Below are positions 53,449 through 62,358 of a stretch of DNA of 64,000 nucleotides, in pieces. The DNA is from DASYKS01 sp035995205 (GTDB taxonomy: Bacteria > Acidobacteriota > Thermoanaerobaculia > Multivoradales > UBA5704): positions 1 through 64,000 of the forward strand of contig DASYKS010000017.1 in the NCBI GenBank assembly GCA_035995205.1, written 5' to 3'. Made by a program: the position numbers and the translations under genes. Under the pieces are notes generated by a model. The model was not told the origin of the DNA, searched no databases, and saw only the letters and a list, made by a program, of their open reading frames with translations. Position 1 is the stretch's first letter; each line of letters opens with the position of its first letter.

Positions 53449-55364
53449 TGAAGACGGATCGTTTTTGCCGGCACCTCGTGGCCGGCTTGATGCTCAGCCT
53501 GTTGTCGGTCGCCCCTCGGGTTGGGGCAAGCGAGCTTGCCTCGATCCCTAATCCCGAATCGATTGCGGCCTCCGCCGTCGAATGGCGACCGCTCCCCCTG
53601 GAGGGCGCGGATGTCCGGGCGCTCGCAATCGCTCCCGGTCATCCCGATCTGCTGTTCGCCGGAACCTCCGCCGGACAGGTCTATCGCTCGAACGACGGCG
53701 GCGCCAACTGGATCCCCGCCGGAGCCGCTTTACCCTTTCCCGGCTGGGTCGTGAGCTCGCTCCGCTTCGAAGCCGCCGGGTCGGAGGCGAAAAGCGGCGC
53801 TCCGCCCCGCCTGTGGGTCTCGCTGTGGGGCATCTGGAGCGGCGGCCACGTAGCGTCCTCTGACGATCTGGGCGTCACCTGGGCTTCGCGGAGCGGCGGT
53901 CTGCCCAACCTCCAGGTCTATGCGGTGGCGCCGGTCCCGGGCGAGGAAGGCCGCCTCTATGCGGCGACCGCCCAGGGCGTCTGGGGAACGCTCGACGCGG
54001 GCAAAAGCTGGCATTACCTGACCGCGGCGCTGCCCGAGATCGGCAAGGTGACCAGCCTGCTGGTCGACCCGCGCCGGCCGGGAACGATCTTCGCGGGCAC
54101 CTGGCGCCAGGCCTATCGAAGCGACGACGGCGGTACGACCTGGCGCGGAGTGTTCGACGGGATGGTGCTCGATTCCGAAGTCTTCACCCTGACGCCCGGT
54201 TGGGAGGAGGGGGAGATCTGGGCTTCGACCTGCGGCTGGGTCTATCAAACGCTCAACGGCGGCGGCAGCTGGAAGCGCTACCAGCAGGGGCTCGGCGAGC
54301 GGCGGACTCCCAGCTTCGCGGTGCTCCCCGACGGACGGTTGCTCGCGGGCACGGTGGCCGGCGCCTATTTTTCGACCGATGGCGGCGCCACCTGGAAGCT
54401 CGGCTCGGATCCCGCCCTCTCCGTCCTCGCGGTGGCCGCCGATCCGGGCCGGCCGGAGCGCATCGTGCTCGGCACCGAAGGCTCGGGGATCTGGATCTCA
54501 TCGTCCGCAGGGAGCGAAGGGTTCCACCCGGCGAACCGCGGCCTCACGAACCTCCGAATCGGCGGGCTCGCGACGATGCCCGGCAAACCTGACGACCCGA
54601 GCGACCCCGGGGAGCTATGGGTGGCGGTAAATCACGCCGGCCCTTCCTCCGGCATCTACCGCTCGGCGGACGGCGGACGCACCTTTTTCGACTTCTTCCA
54701 ACTGCCGACCGTGTTGGGTCTGGCGGTCGATGGAGAGCGCGGGTTCGCCGCGACCGAGCGCGGCCTCTACGAGCGGCGGGGAGAGTCCTGGGTCCGCCGC
54801 CCGGAGCTGGGCGAGAAACGGATCGATGAGGTGGCGCGGACCGGCTCGCGAACCCTCGCGCGCACCGCCGACGGGCTGTTCGAGCTGCGCCGGTCGACGA
54901 AGGGCAAGGAAAGTTTCGAGCCGGTCAAACTCCCCGCGGGCGGCACGCCCCAATCGGCCGTTCTCTGGTCCGGAGCGCTCTGGGGAAGCGATCCGACTTC
55001 GGTCTTCCGCTTCGAGGAAGGTCTCCGCACGGCGATACCCACGCCGTTTCCCGGCGGCCGTGTGGAACGATCGAGCGCCGGCCTGCTCTATTCCGGCTCG
55101 GGCGGCGTCTTTCTGCGCACCGCCCCGGCCCAAGAGTGGACAGAGCTGGCGAAAGGACCCGCGCGCGTCATTCCGACCGGAGACGAGCAGCTCACGGCGG
55201 TGATCGTCACGGCGGACGCCGCCTATCTGCTCGACCGCGGTCAAACCCACCTTCGGCCGCTGTCGCTTCCCTTCCCGGCCCGAGACCTCACCGCGGCCCG
55301 GATGTTCGAAGGCCGCCTGCTCCTCGGCACCTCCGGCTACGGGGTTCAGGCGGCGGCGCCGTAG
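53448..55364 (+). CDS. Secreted Asp-box beta-propeller protein (sortilin/BNR type)
   Basis: The 638-residue precursor has a signal peptide (RHLVAGLMLSLLSVAPRVGA) and at least four Asp-box motifs of the SxDxGxxW type (SNDGGANW, SDDGGTTW, STDGGATW, SADGGRTF) spaced along the chain, typical of sortilin/VPS10 or photosystem II HCF136-like propellers. It is likely a carbohydrate- or protein-binding secreted factor rather than an enzyme. ATG 53448 overlaps the XdhC stop by one base; ATG 53436 is an alternative. Confidence 0.85.
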   Translation: MKTDRFCRHLVAGLMLSLLSVAPRVGASELASIPNPESIAASAVEWRPLPLEGADVRALAIAPGHPDLLFAGTSAGQVYRSNDGGANWIPAGAALPFPGWVVSSLRFEAAGSEAKSGAPPRLWVSLWGIWSGGHVASSDDLGVTWASRSGGLPNLQVYAVAPVPGEEGRLYAATAQGVWGTLDAGKSWHYLTAALPEIGKVTSLLVDPRRPGTIFAGTWRQAYRSDDGGTTWRGVFDGMVLDSEVFTLTPGWEEGEIWASTCGWVYQTLNGGGSWKRYQQGLGERRTPSFAVLPDGRLLAGTVAGAYFSTDGGATWKLGSDPALSVLAVAADPGRPERIVLGTEGSGIWISSSAGSEGFHPANRGLTNLRIGGLATMPGKPDDPSDPGELWVAVNHAGPSSGIYRSADGGRTFFDFFQLPTVLGLAVDGERGFAATERGLYERRGESWVRRPELGEKRIDEVARTGSRTLARTADGLFELRRSTKGKESFEPVKLPAGGTPQSAVLWSGALWGSDPTSVFRFEEGLRTAIPTPFPGGRVERSSAGLLYSGSGGVFLRTAPAQEWTELAKGPARVIPTGDEQLTAVIVTADAAYLLDRGQTHLRPLSLPFPARDLTAARMFEGRLLLGTSGYGVQAAAP

Positions 55365-55365
55365 A

Positions 55366-57759
55366 TCAGATTTTCGCCCGCCGCAAACGCAACGCGTTGG
55401 CGATCACCGAAACGGAAGAGAACGACATGGCGGCGCTCGCCACGATCGGCGAGAGCAGCATTCCGAACGCCGGGTAGAGAACGCCCGCGGCGAGCGGCAC
55501 GCCGAGCAGGTTGTAGGCGAAGGCGAAGAACAGGTTCTGACGGATGTTCCGCATCGTGGCGTGCGACAGACGGCGGGCGCGCACGATACCGCCGAGATCG
55601 CCCCCCATCAGGGTCACGCTCGCGCTCTGGACCGCGACGTCGGAACCCGTCGCGAGCGCCAACCCCACCTCCGCCCGGGCGAGCGCAGGGGCATCGTTCA
55701 CCCCATCGCCCGCCATCGCTACGCGCCGCCCGGCTTGTTGGAGCCGCTCGACCTCCTTCGCCTTGCCTTCCGGAAGCACCTCGGCGATCACCTCGGTAAG
55801 ACCCAACTGGCGCGCGACGGCCTCGGCGGTTGCGCGGGAATCTCCCGTCAGCATGACCAGCCGGATGCCCTCCGCGCGAAGCGCCGCAAGCGCCGCGGGT
55901 GTCGAGTCGCGGATCGGATCGGCGACGCCCAGGAGCCCGAGCACTTTGCCGCCGCGGATCACGGCGACCACGGTCTGTCCTTCAGCGCGTAGCGGCGCGG
56001 CCGGAGTGTCCAGCCCCGAGACCAACTCGGTTTCCGCAACGCCCAACTCCGCGGCGAGCGCCCGGTTGCCGAGACCGATTTCCGCGCCTTCGAGAGTGGC
56101 GACCACCCCCTTGCCGGCCGGTGCGCGGAACCCTTGGACTTCGGGAACCTCGATTCCCCGCTCGGCCGCCCCCGCGAGGATCGCCGCGGCAAGTGGATGC
56201 TCGCTGCCGCGTTCGAGAGCCCCGGCGATCCGGAGCAGTTCGCGCTCGGTGATCTCCGTGGTCCCCGCGGTGGGCTGCACGGCGACCAGACGCGGTTTTC
56301 CTTCGGTGAGCGTACCGGTCTTATCGATCACGAGTGTGTCGATCTTTTCCAGCGTTTCGAGCGCCTCGGCGTCGCGAAACAAGACCCCCGAGCGAGCGCC
56401 CCGGCCGCTGCCGACCATCACGGACATCGGTGTCGCGAGACCCAAAGCGCAGGGGCAGGCGATGATGAGCACGGCGACCGCATTGACCAACGCGTAGGCG
56501 AACCGCGGCTCGGGGCCGAACGCGAGCCAAAGCCCGAAGGTCACGAGGGCGACCAAAACCACCGCCGGCACGAACCAGGAGGCGACCTTGTCGGCCAGCC
56601 GTTGGATGGGCGCCCGGCTTCGCTGCGCTTCGCCTACCAGGCGGACGATCTGTGCGAGCACCGTGTCGCTCCCGACCCGCTCGGCCCGAAAGACGAAGCT
56701 GCCCGAGCCGTTCACCGTGCCGCCGGTGACTTTGGCCCCCGGCTCTTTCTCGACCGGGATCGGCTCGCCGGAGAGAAGCGATTCATCGACCGCGCTCGCC
56801 CCCTCTTCGACCGTGCCGTCCACCGGCACCTTCTCGCCCGGACGAACGCGCAGCCGGTCGCCGACCGCAATCGCCGTGATCTCCACCTCTTCGTCCTTGC
56901 CGTCCGCCCCGACCCGCCGAGCGGTCTTGGGTGCGAGGCCGAGCAGCGCCCGGATGGCGGCCCCCGTCGAGCGCCGGGCGCGCAGCTCCAGCACCTGGCC
57001 CACCAGAACGAGTGTCGTAATCACCGCCGCCGCCTCGAAATAGAGCGGCGGTCCCCCCGCGTGGCCCGAAGCGGCGACCCCCGCGGGCAGCCAACCCGGA
57101 AAAAGCACGGCGACCAGGCTGTAGAGATACGCCGCGCCGGTGCCCAGGGCGATCAGGGTGAACATGTTCGGACTGCGAAAGCGGATCGAATCGAACGCCC
57201 GGACGAAAAACGGCCAGCCGCCCCAGAGCACGACAGGGGTCGCGAGCGCGAGCTGTAGCCACGGGACCCAAGCCCCATGAAGCGCGGTCACCCCCGCCAT
57301 CCCGGCCATTTCGAGCACCAGCAGAGGTGCGGCGAGAGCGGCGCTCCCGATCAGCCGGCGCTGCATGTCGACGAGCTCGGGATCTGGACCCTCGTCCAAC
57401 GTCGGTATCATCGGTTCAAGCGCCATGCCGCAGATCGGACAAGACCCCGGCTTGTCGCGCACGATCTCCGGGTGCATCGGGCACGTCCACTGGGCACCGG
57501 CTGGAACCGGCTCCGGCTTCGCCGCTTCCACCTTTGGCGCCAGGTACTTCTCCGGATCCTTCTCGAACTTCTCCCGGCACCCGGCGCTACAAAAGAAATA
57601 GGTCCGCCCGCCGTGCTCCGCCCGGTGCTTCGCGGTCGCGGGATTCACCGTCATCCCGCAGACCGGATCGAGCACGGTTTCCGCAGAAGCGGGAGCCGCG
57701 CCGGGCTCGGCAGGCTTCGGATCGTGATGGTGCGGGTGGGTGTGAGGGCCTGAAGGCAT
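55366..57759 (-). CDS. copA: Copper-translocating P-type ATPase with YHS and heavy-metal-binding N-domains
   Basis: The 797-residue pump has a His-rich start, a YHS domain (VLDPVCGMTVNP, YFFCSAGC), a second metal-binding motif (WTCPMHPEI, CPICGMALEP), and eight transmembrane helices. The ion-site CPC in IACPCALGLATP lies near residue 434, the phosphorylation motif DKTGTLT near 478, and GDGVNDAPAL is also present. This N-terminal arrangement is that of silver/copper exporters. Expression control is not visible. The small two-gene cassette beside it is divergent. Confidence 0.94.
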   Translation of the reverse strand: MPSGPHTHPHHHDPKPAEPGAAPASAETVLDPVCGMTVNPATAKHRAEHGGRTYFFCSAGCREKFEKDPEKYLAPKVEAAKPEPVPAGAQWTCPMHPEIVRDKPGSCPICGMALEPMIPTLDEGPDPELVDMQRRLIGSAALAAPLLVLEMAGMAGVTALHGAWVPWLQLALATPVVLWGGWPFFVRAFDSIRFRSPNMFTLIALGTGAAYLYSLVAVLFPGWLPAGVAASGHAGGPPLYFEAAAVITTLVLVGQVLELRARRSTGAAIRALLGLAPKTARRVGADGKDEEVEITAIAVGDRLRVRPGEKVPVDGTVEEGASAVDESLLSGEPIPVEKEPGAKVTGGTVNGSGSFVFRAERVGSDTVLAQIVRLVGEAQRSRAPIQRLADKVASWFVPAVVLVALVTFGLWLAFGPEPRFAYALVNAVAVLIIACPCALGLATPMSVMVGSGRGARSGVLFRDAEALETLEKIDTLVIDKTGTLTEGKPRLVAVQPTAGTTEITERELLRIAGALERGSEHPLAAAILAGAAERGIEVPEVQGFRAPAGKGVVATLEGAEIGLGNRALAAELGVAETELVSGLDTPAAPLRAEGQTVVAVIRGGKVLGLLGVADPIRDSTPAALAALRAEGIRLVMLTGDSRATAEAVARQLGLTEVIAEVLPEGKAKEVERLQQAGRRVAMAGDGVNDAPALARAEVGLALATGSDVAVQSASVTLMGGDLGGIVRARRLSHATMRNIRQNLFFAFAYNLLGVPLAAGVLYPAFGMLLSPIVASAAMSFSSVSVIANALRLRRAKI

Positions 57760-57894
57760 TGGAGGCTTAGCTTATCGTTGGGGAGAAGCAGAACCCTTCG
57801 GCATTCCTCATTGTTCCCGCGACTTCTCGACTGGTCCTTCGCATTCGGGGGGAGAGTTGATGCATGTTGGTGCAACCCGGTGTATCTTCCAGCT

Positions 57895-58152
57895 ATGCCC
57901 ACCGTCGAAAGATCTGTCCGCCAGAGCATCAGTCTTTCCCCGAACATCGCCCGGCGAGTCAAATCGCTCGCGAAATCGAACCGTACGAGCGCCAACCGGA
58001 TTTTGGTCGAGCTGATCGAGTCGGGCCTCGAAGCCCGAGAGCAAGAGAAGAAGCGCTTCTTCGATTTGGCGGATCGCCTCGCCCTCGCCCAAGATCCGGA
58101 GGAGCAGAGCCGCCTCAAGGAAGAGTTGGCCCGCATGACTTTCGGTGACTGA
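57895..58152 (+). CDS. Ribbon-helix-helix DNA-binding protein, likely antitoxin
   Basis: The 85-residue protein begins with a ribbon-helix-helix (RQSISLSPNIARRVKSLAKSNRTSANRILVELIESGL). A charged helix follows that could bind a partner. Its stop shares one base with the next small gene, so the pair is coupled, in the antitoxin-first order of type II modules. ATG 57895 is the first codon of the domain. Confidence 0.75.
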   Translation: MPTVERSVRQSISLSPNIARRVKSLAKSNRTSANRILVELIESGLEAREQEKKRFFDLADRLALAQDPEEQSRLKEELARMTFGD

Positions 58153-58394
58153 TGCCGAAGATCCAGTGGACCGACCTTCCACCCGCATTGCAAGACCATC
58201 TGTTCGAGCGGCTTCGAGAGCGAAAGATCACCGTCGAAGATCTCTACCAGCTGAAGCTGTGGCGAGAGTCTGAACCCGCCGCTCCGGATGGACTTTGGTA
58301 CAAGGACTTTGGCTCATTCAAGGTCTGCGGAGAGGGGAAGTATCCGAAGACCTTTCTGCTCCCAGGACAGCCGGCGAAGGGTAAAAAACTCTGA
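58152..58394 (+). CDS. Unrecognised small protein, possible toxin partner
   Basis: The 80-residue basic protein has a helix-like N-half (LPPALQDHLFERLRERKITVEDLYQLKLW) and a conserved-looking C-half with GLWYKDFGSFKVCGEG and FLLPGQPAKGKKL. It overlaps the RHH gene by one base and the following arginase gene by one base. The pairing suggests a toxin, but no known toxin family fits, and it could be a simple partner protein. Confidence 0.6.
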   Translation: MPKIQWTDLPPALQDHLFERLRERKITVEDLYQLKLWRESEPAAPDGLWYKDFGSFKVCGEGKYPKTFLLPGQPAKGKKL

Positions 58395-59284
58395 TGTCGC
58401 GTTATGTCCTGATCGACGCTCCTTCAATCCTCGGCCTGAGGCCGACCGGCGTCGAGTTGCTCCCCGAAGCCCTGAAAGCCGCCGGTCTGCAGGCCGGCTT
58501 GGACGCCGGCTACGCCGGTCGGCTTGAACCGCCACCTTACGAGCCGAGGCGCGATCCCGAGACGCTTCTGCTGAATCCGACGGGGCTGCGGATCTACGCG
58601 CAGCGGCTCGCCGACGCGATATCCGGTGTGCTGCGGGAGGGAAAGGTCCCGGTGGTGCTCGGCGGCGATTGCAGCAATCTGATCGGTTGTGCTTTGGCCC
58701 TACGTCGCGCGGGAAGGTACGGCCTATTTTTCATCGACGGGCACGCCGACTTCTATCAGCCCGAAGCGGAGCCAAACGGCGAAGTCGCCTCTATGGACTT
58801 GGCGATCGTCTCCGGAAGAGGCCCGCGGGTGCTGACCGACATCGAAGGGCTCCAACCGCTCGTGCGCGACGAGGATATCGTCGCGTTCGCCTACCGTGAT
58901 GCCGAGGAACAGCGGGAGCATGGCAGCCAGGATATCTGCGCCACCGCGATCCACACCTTCCCTCTCGACCAAGTGCGCGCGGCAGGGATTGCCGAGGCCG
59001 CGGAGCAGGCGCTCCGGGCTCTGCTGTTGGAACGGCTACAAGGCATGTGGATTCACCTGGACGCCGACGTATTGGACGACGCGATCATGCCGGCGGTCGA
59101 TTACCGCATGCCGGACGGGTTGGGATGGGACGAGCTGAGCACGCTGCTGCAAGTTCTCACGGAGTCCGGAAAAGTCGTTGGAATCAACATCGGCATCTTC
59201 AACCCGCGCCTCGACGAAAGCGGCTCACTGGCGCGTCGCTTCACCGAGTGCCTCGTGGCAGGTCTGATGCCCCGAAATTCCTGA
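58394..59284 (+). CDS. Arginase/agmatinase-family hydrolase
   Basis: The 296-residue enzyme has the three metal-binding motifs of ureohydrolases: GGDCSN near residue 90, DGHADF near 115 (DAHxD in arginase), and HLDADVLDD near 222. The two-manganese site is thus intact. The substrate (arginine, agmatine, formiminoglutamate or other) is not decided. Its start overlaps the preceding small gene by one base. A 21-bp repeat array begins about 70 bp after its stop. Confidence 0.88.
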   Translation: MSRYVLIDAPSILGLRPTGVELLPEALKAAGLQAGLDAGYAGRLEPPPYEPRRDPETLLLNPTGLRIYAQRLADAISGVLREGKVPVVLGGDCSNLIGCALALRRAGRYGLFFIDGHADFYQPEAEPNGEVASMDLAIVSGRGPRVLTDIEGLQPLVRDEDIVAFAYRDAEEQREHGSQDICATAIHTFPLDQVRAAGIAEAAEQALRALLLERLQGMWIHLDADVLDDAIMPAVDYRMPDGLGWDELSTLLQVLTESGKVVGINIGIFNPRLDESGSLARRFTECLVAGLMPRNS

Positions 59285-59352
59285 AGGAAAAAACGCCGAG
59301 GGTCATGGACGTAATGTCCAAGAGTCCAACCGGATCGACTGCGAATCTCAGC

Positions 59353-59793
59353 TTGGAGGAGACGGAACCTCCGTTGGGAGAGACGAACCGACCGTTGGGG
59401 CGCTTCGGCGGCCGTTTGGAGGAGCTGGAACGCTCATTGGCGAGATCCGGACCTCGTTTGGAGGAGCTGAGACGGCCGTGAGCGAGTTTCGGTCGTCAGT
59501 TGGGAGAGATAGAACGGCGATTGGAGCGCTCCGAACGCCGATTGGGGGAGATAGAACGTCGGATCGGCCCCATCGGGGCTTCTACGGCGCCCAAGGGAGT
59601 TTCTACGGCGCCCAATGGAAATTCTACGGCTTCCGATCGGCGACAGATCTCGCCCAACGGACGTTCTATCTCCCCCAAACGGCCGTCTGGGGCGCCCAAT
59701 GGAAGTTCTACGGCTTCCAATCGGCGCCAGATCTCGCCCAACGGACGTTCTATCTCCCCCAGTCGGCCGTCTACGGCGCCCAATGGGCTTCCA
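59353..59793. repeat. Second 21-bp tandem array, 21 copies, strand switches at the centre
   Basis: Units start exactly every 21 bp from 59353 to 59773. The first ten (59353-59562) read like TTGGGGGAGATAGAACG plus CGG. A palindromic transition unit sits at 59563-59583. The remaining ten (59584-59793) read as the reverse complement (TTCTATCTCCCCCAA type). Within the second half, four units form an 84-bp higher-order block: 59605-59688 is nearly repeated at 59689-59772. The first half would encode LGEIERR-like heptads on the plus strand and the second half on the minus strand, but stops and missing starts make a protein doubtful. Spacing is constant. Confidence 0.9.
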
Positions 59794-60219
59794 TTCGGGG
59801 CTTGGTCGATCGCCAACGTGGCCCGGAATCGCGGGCCTCAACAGCCATCCGTTCACGATCGTGGGGGTGGCACGACGTTGCCGGCAGTTGCCCCGAGCGC
59901 CATGCGAACGCCGTCCATAAGGCCCGGGATCGGGTCCTCTTGGGTCGTGGTCTCGATCGGCAGATCGTAGGTCCCGGCGACCAGACCGCGAAGGTCGAAG
60001 AGGAAACCGTCGACGAGAAACGACCCTACCTGCTAGCGCCCCTGTGATCTTCAAAGAACCGGTTCGGCGGGCAGAACTCCGCGGGAGGGCTGGGGGGCTT
60101 GTCAAGTGTCTTGGCGTGATCTGTTTCGGCTTCTGAGGATTGGGGTCGCCTGGACAGCGTCCGAGGGCGATGCGCGTTCGGTGGATACGACTTCCCGGCG
60201 GACTCTGGTGTCCGCTTGA
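59794..60219. other. Gene-free stretch
   Basis: Some 425 bases after the 21-bp array with no supported gene. Several frames are open but have no good start site or recognisable protein pattern. Confidence 0.35.
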
Positions 60220-60325
60220 GCGCCAAAGGCGCGTTCAATAACAGCCTGGGGTGAAGCCCCAGGAAACGAAACCACCCCCTCGTAGAATAGGGCTGAAAGC
60301 CCGCTCCATCGCGGCCTCGATGGAG
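60220..60325. repeat. Element of four consecutive short hairpins
   Basis: In order: GCGCC/GGCGC (60220-60232); CCTGGGG/CCCCAGG (60245-60263); GGGCT/AGCCC (60290-60302); CTCCATCG/CGATGGAG (60304-60325). The middle part (GGGGTGAAGCCCC and GGGCTGAAAGCCC) has the look of structured, dispersed palindromic elements found between genes in Acidobacteriota and Planctomycetota. Role unknown. Confidence 0.6.
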
Positions 60326-60337
60326 CCCGAGCAGCCG

Positions 60338-60581
60338 CTAGTCTTCGGACGCGCGTTCCGCCACGAGTCTCCGCGACAGAGTCGCGGTCGGGCGAGAACC
60401 GGCGACCCGCCCCAAGCAGTCGACCCGCCATCTCGCCACGGTCGGGAATCACGCGGATCAGGATCTCGTCAGGTGCTTCGACGAGATTCCAGTCGAGCCG
60501 CCATCCGGGCTTGATCCCGAGTTTGCGCCTCACTTCAGCCGGGATTCTGACCCTATTCTTCTGTCTGATCGTCGTGACCAT
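60338..60581 (-). pseudogene. AbrB/MazE-type antitoxin gene with a one-base frameshift
   Basis: From ATG 60581 the frame encodes a SpoVT-AbrB swapped-hairpin domain: MVTTIRQKNRVRIPAEVRRK, then LGIKPGWRLDWNLVE. Near 60385 an extra base changes frame. Reading without it gives RDSVAELVAERASED and a stop at 60338-60340, a normal antitoxin tail. No PIN or MazF toxin follows. It may be a decayed orphan, or the shift may be a sequencing error. Confidence 0.7.
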
Positions 60582-60674
60582 CGGAGGATGGTTGTCCTTA
60601 GGGGCTGGCACGTCAAGGCTGGCCGAATAGGATACCTCTGCCGTTCCTCAAGGCGTACAATCCAAAGGATGAGA

Positions 60675-60887
60675 ATGCTCACGGCTCAGGTGGTCAACGG
60701 CAAGTTGGACGTCCCCGAGGGTAGTCTCCCCGAAGGGGGGACGATCACCCTGCTGGTTCCGGAGGGCGACGAGAAGGGCTTCGAGCTCTCCGCCGACGAA
60801 AGGACGCTCCTCCTGGAATCGATCGCCCAGGCGAACCGAGGCGAAGTCGTCGATGGCTGGGAGCTCGTGGCCGAGCTTAAGGCCTGA
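60675..60887 (+). CDS. Orphan antitoxin-like protein
   Basis: The 70-residue acidic protein (MLTAQVVNGKLDVPEGSLPEGGTITLLV, then a helix and VDGWELVAELKA) resembles short antitoxins that pair with RelE/ParE or PIN toxins. No toxin follows: the next gene is a large nuclease-like protein 51 bp downstream. ATG 60675 has AAAGGA just upstream; ATG 60669 is an alternative. Confidence 0.6.
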   Translation: MLTAQVVNGKLDVPEGSLPEGGTITLLVPEGDEKGFELSADERTLLLESIAQANRGEVVDGWELVAELKA

Positions 60888-60938
60888 AGTTACGTCTCCG
60901 CGCCGAAAACGCTTGTTGCCGCTTCGCATGAATGACTC

Positions 60939-62312
60939 ATGACACTAGTTCGCCCGAGACTCACCGATCATCACGGGATACTGGTGGCACAGGAGTCTAT
61001 TGACTTCGCCATTCCGTTTCTGGATGAGGACATTCCTCTATATGTGGACCCATTCTTGTTGTGGAAGTCGCCTTCGATGCAGGAGACCTCCCTACATGTT
61101 GCCTTGATCTCAGCCTTTAATGGCATTGGCAGGCTGGCAACTGGGGGTAGAGTGCGCGAAGCGCGGCGCATTCTGATCGATCTTTCTGAATGCACCGAAG
61201 CTGGATTGGGACAAGCGCGGAATCGGATAGGGCGGAGAATCTCCGAGGCAAAGGCAGATGAGATCATCTCCCTGTTCGAAAGCATCCCCGACATTCAAGC
61301 CCAAGGACTACAGCATCTTGAGGCAGTTCAGCTCCTCGTTGACGGCATTGCAAAAGACCGAATCAGTGACTTCACCTGTAGCCTGCTGAAATCATTCTTG
61401 ATCGACTTTACGATACATAATTGCAAGAATATCGGCATACCCACAGAGAGGGTGACGATAGAAAATTTGTATGATTCCGCAAGCCGCCAAATGGCATCTG
61501 AGGTTGTTGATTTGCCGGTAAACCCCGAAACAAAGGCGCCAATCCTATTGATTCCCAAGCGTTGGCTTAGATTCATGCCGTGGATCAACTACGACGGTTT
61601 CTACGACAACGCCTACTTGAAGCTTCCGGCGGGAGTTGCTCCAGAGAGACCTGAGCGAGTTGACGTACTGTCGTTCAACAGGCACAACTTCGGAGTTGTT
61701 AAAGCCTATCTCGATAGTCGGCAGAAAGTCGCAGCTGATTGCCACAATGATCCTCTTTTTCGTCAAATTCCAGTCACATCAGCCAAAGCGAAGTGGGCTG
61801 CCATAAGAAAACTTCCACCTGGAACGGGAGACGCTGCAGACAAGAAGTACGAAGGCTATATCGAACAGCTGCTAGCGTCGCTGCTCTACCCCCAACTAGA
61901 CTTTGCCCAAGGGCAAAGCCGCACCGACTCCGGGGCACACATTCGCGATCTGATCTTCTACAATAATCGCGGAGTTGACTTCCTGGAAGAAATCCATGAA
62001 AAATACGGTTGCTCGCAAATAGTCTTCGAGATGAAGAACGTGAGAGAGATTCAAAGAGAACACGTCAACCAGTTGAACCGGTATCTCGTCGATCATTTTG
62101 GCCGGCTGGCGATTTTTGTCACCCGCAACCCCTTACCCAAGAGTATCCGTAAGAACATCGTCGATCTCTGGTCCGCGCACCGCAAATGTATCCTCGCCCT
62201 AACCGACGACGATTTACAGACTATGGTCACAGTATTCGAGAGCAAGCAGCGCCTTCCGATTGAGGTTTTGAAGCGAGCGTACGTGGACTTTACACGGAGC
62301 TGCCCTAGCTAG
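60939..62312 (+). CDS. Unrecognised protein with PD-(D/E)XK-like nuclease motif
   Basis: In this 457-residue protein the C-terminal region has D337 in HIRDLIFYNN and E364-x-K366 in QIVFEMKNV, followed by HVNQLNRYLVDHFGRLAIFVTRN. That is the core strand and motif order of restriction-endonuclease-like nucleases. The N-terminal 300 residues are mostly helical with no known domain. Lower GC than the core genes and the neighbourhood of small accessory genes suggest a mobile, possibly defence-related function. The nuclease call is inference from motif spacing. Confidence 0.6.
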   Translation: MTLVRPRLTDHHGILVAQESIDFAIPFLDEDIPLYVDPFLLWKSPSMQETSLHVALISAFNGIGRLATGGRVREARRILIDLSECTEAGLGQARNRIGRRISEAKADEIISLFESIPDIQAQGLQHLEAVQLLVDGIAKDRISDFTCSLLKSFLIDFTIHNCKNIGIPTERVTIENLYDSASRQMASEVVDLPVNPETKAPILLIPKRWLRFMPWINYDGFYDNAYLKLPAGVAPERPERVDVLSFNRHNFGVVKAYLDSRQKVAADCHNDPLFRQIPVTSAKAKWAAIRKLPPGTGDAADKKYEGYIEQLLASLLYPQLDFAQGQSRTDSGAHIRDLIFYNNRGVDFLEEIHEKYGCSQIVFEMKNVREIQREHVNQLNRYLVDHFGRLAIFVTRNPLPKSIRKNIVDLWSAHRKCILALTDDDLQTMVTVFESKQRLPIEVLKRAYVDFTRSCPS

Positions 62313-62358
62313 CTAGTCAGACAATTGACAGAGAGGCACATCAGAGAGGAGTAGCCTA

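Noticed and set aside
59434..60105. Several long overlapping reading frames through the second 21-bp array, on both strands
   Set aside because: A 21-bp period free of stop codons opens many frames at once. None has a convincing start or keeps one frame across the strand switch.
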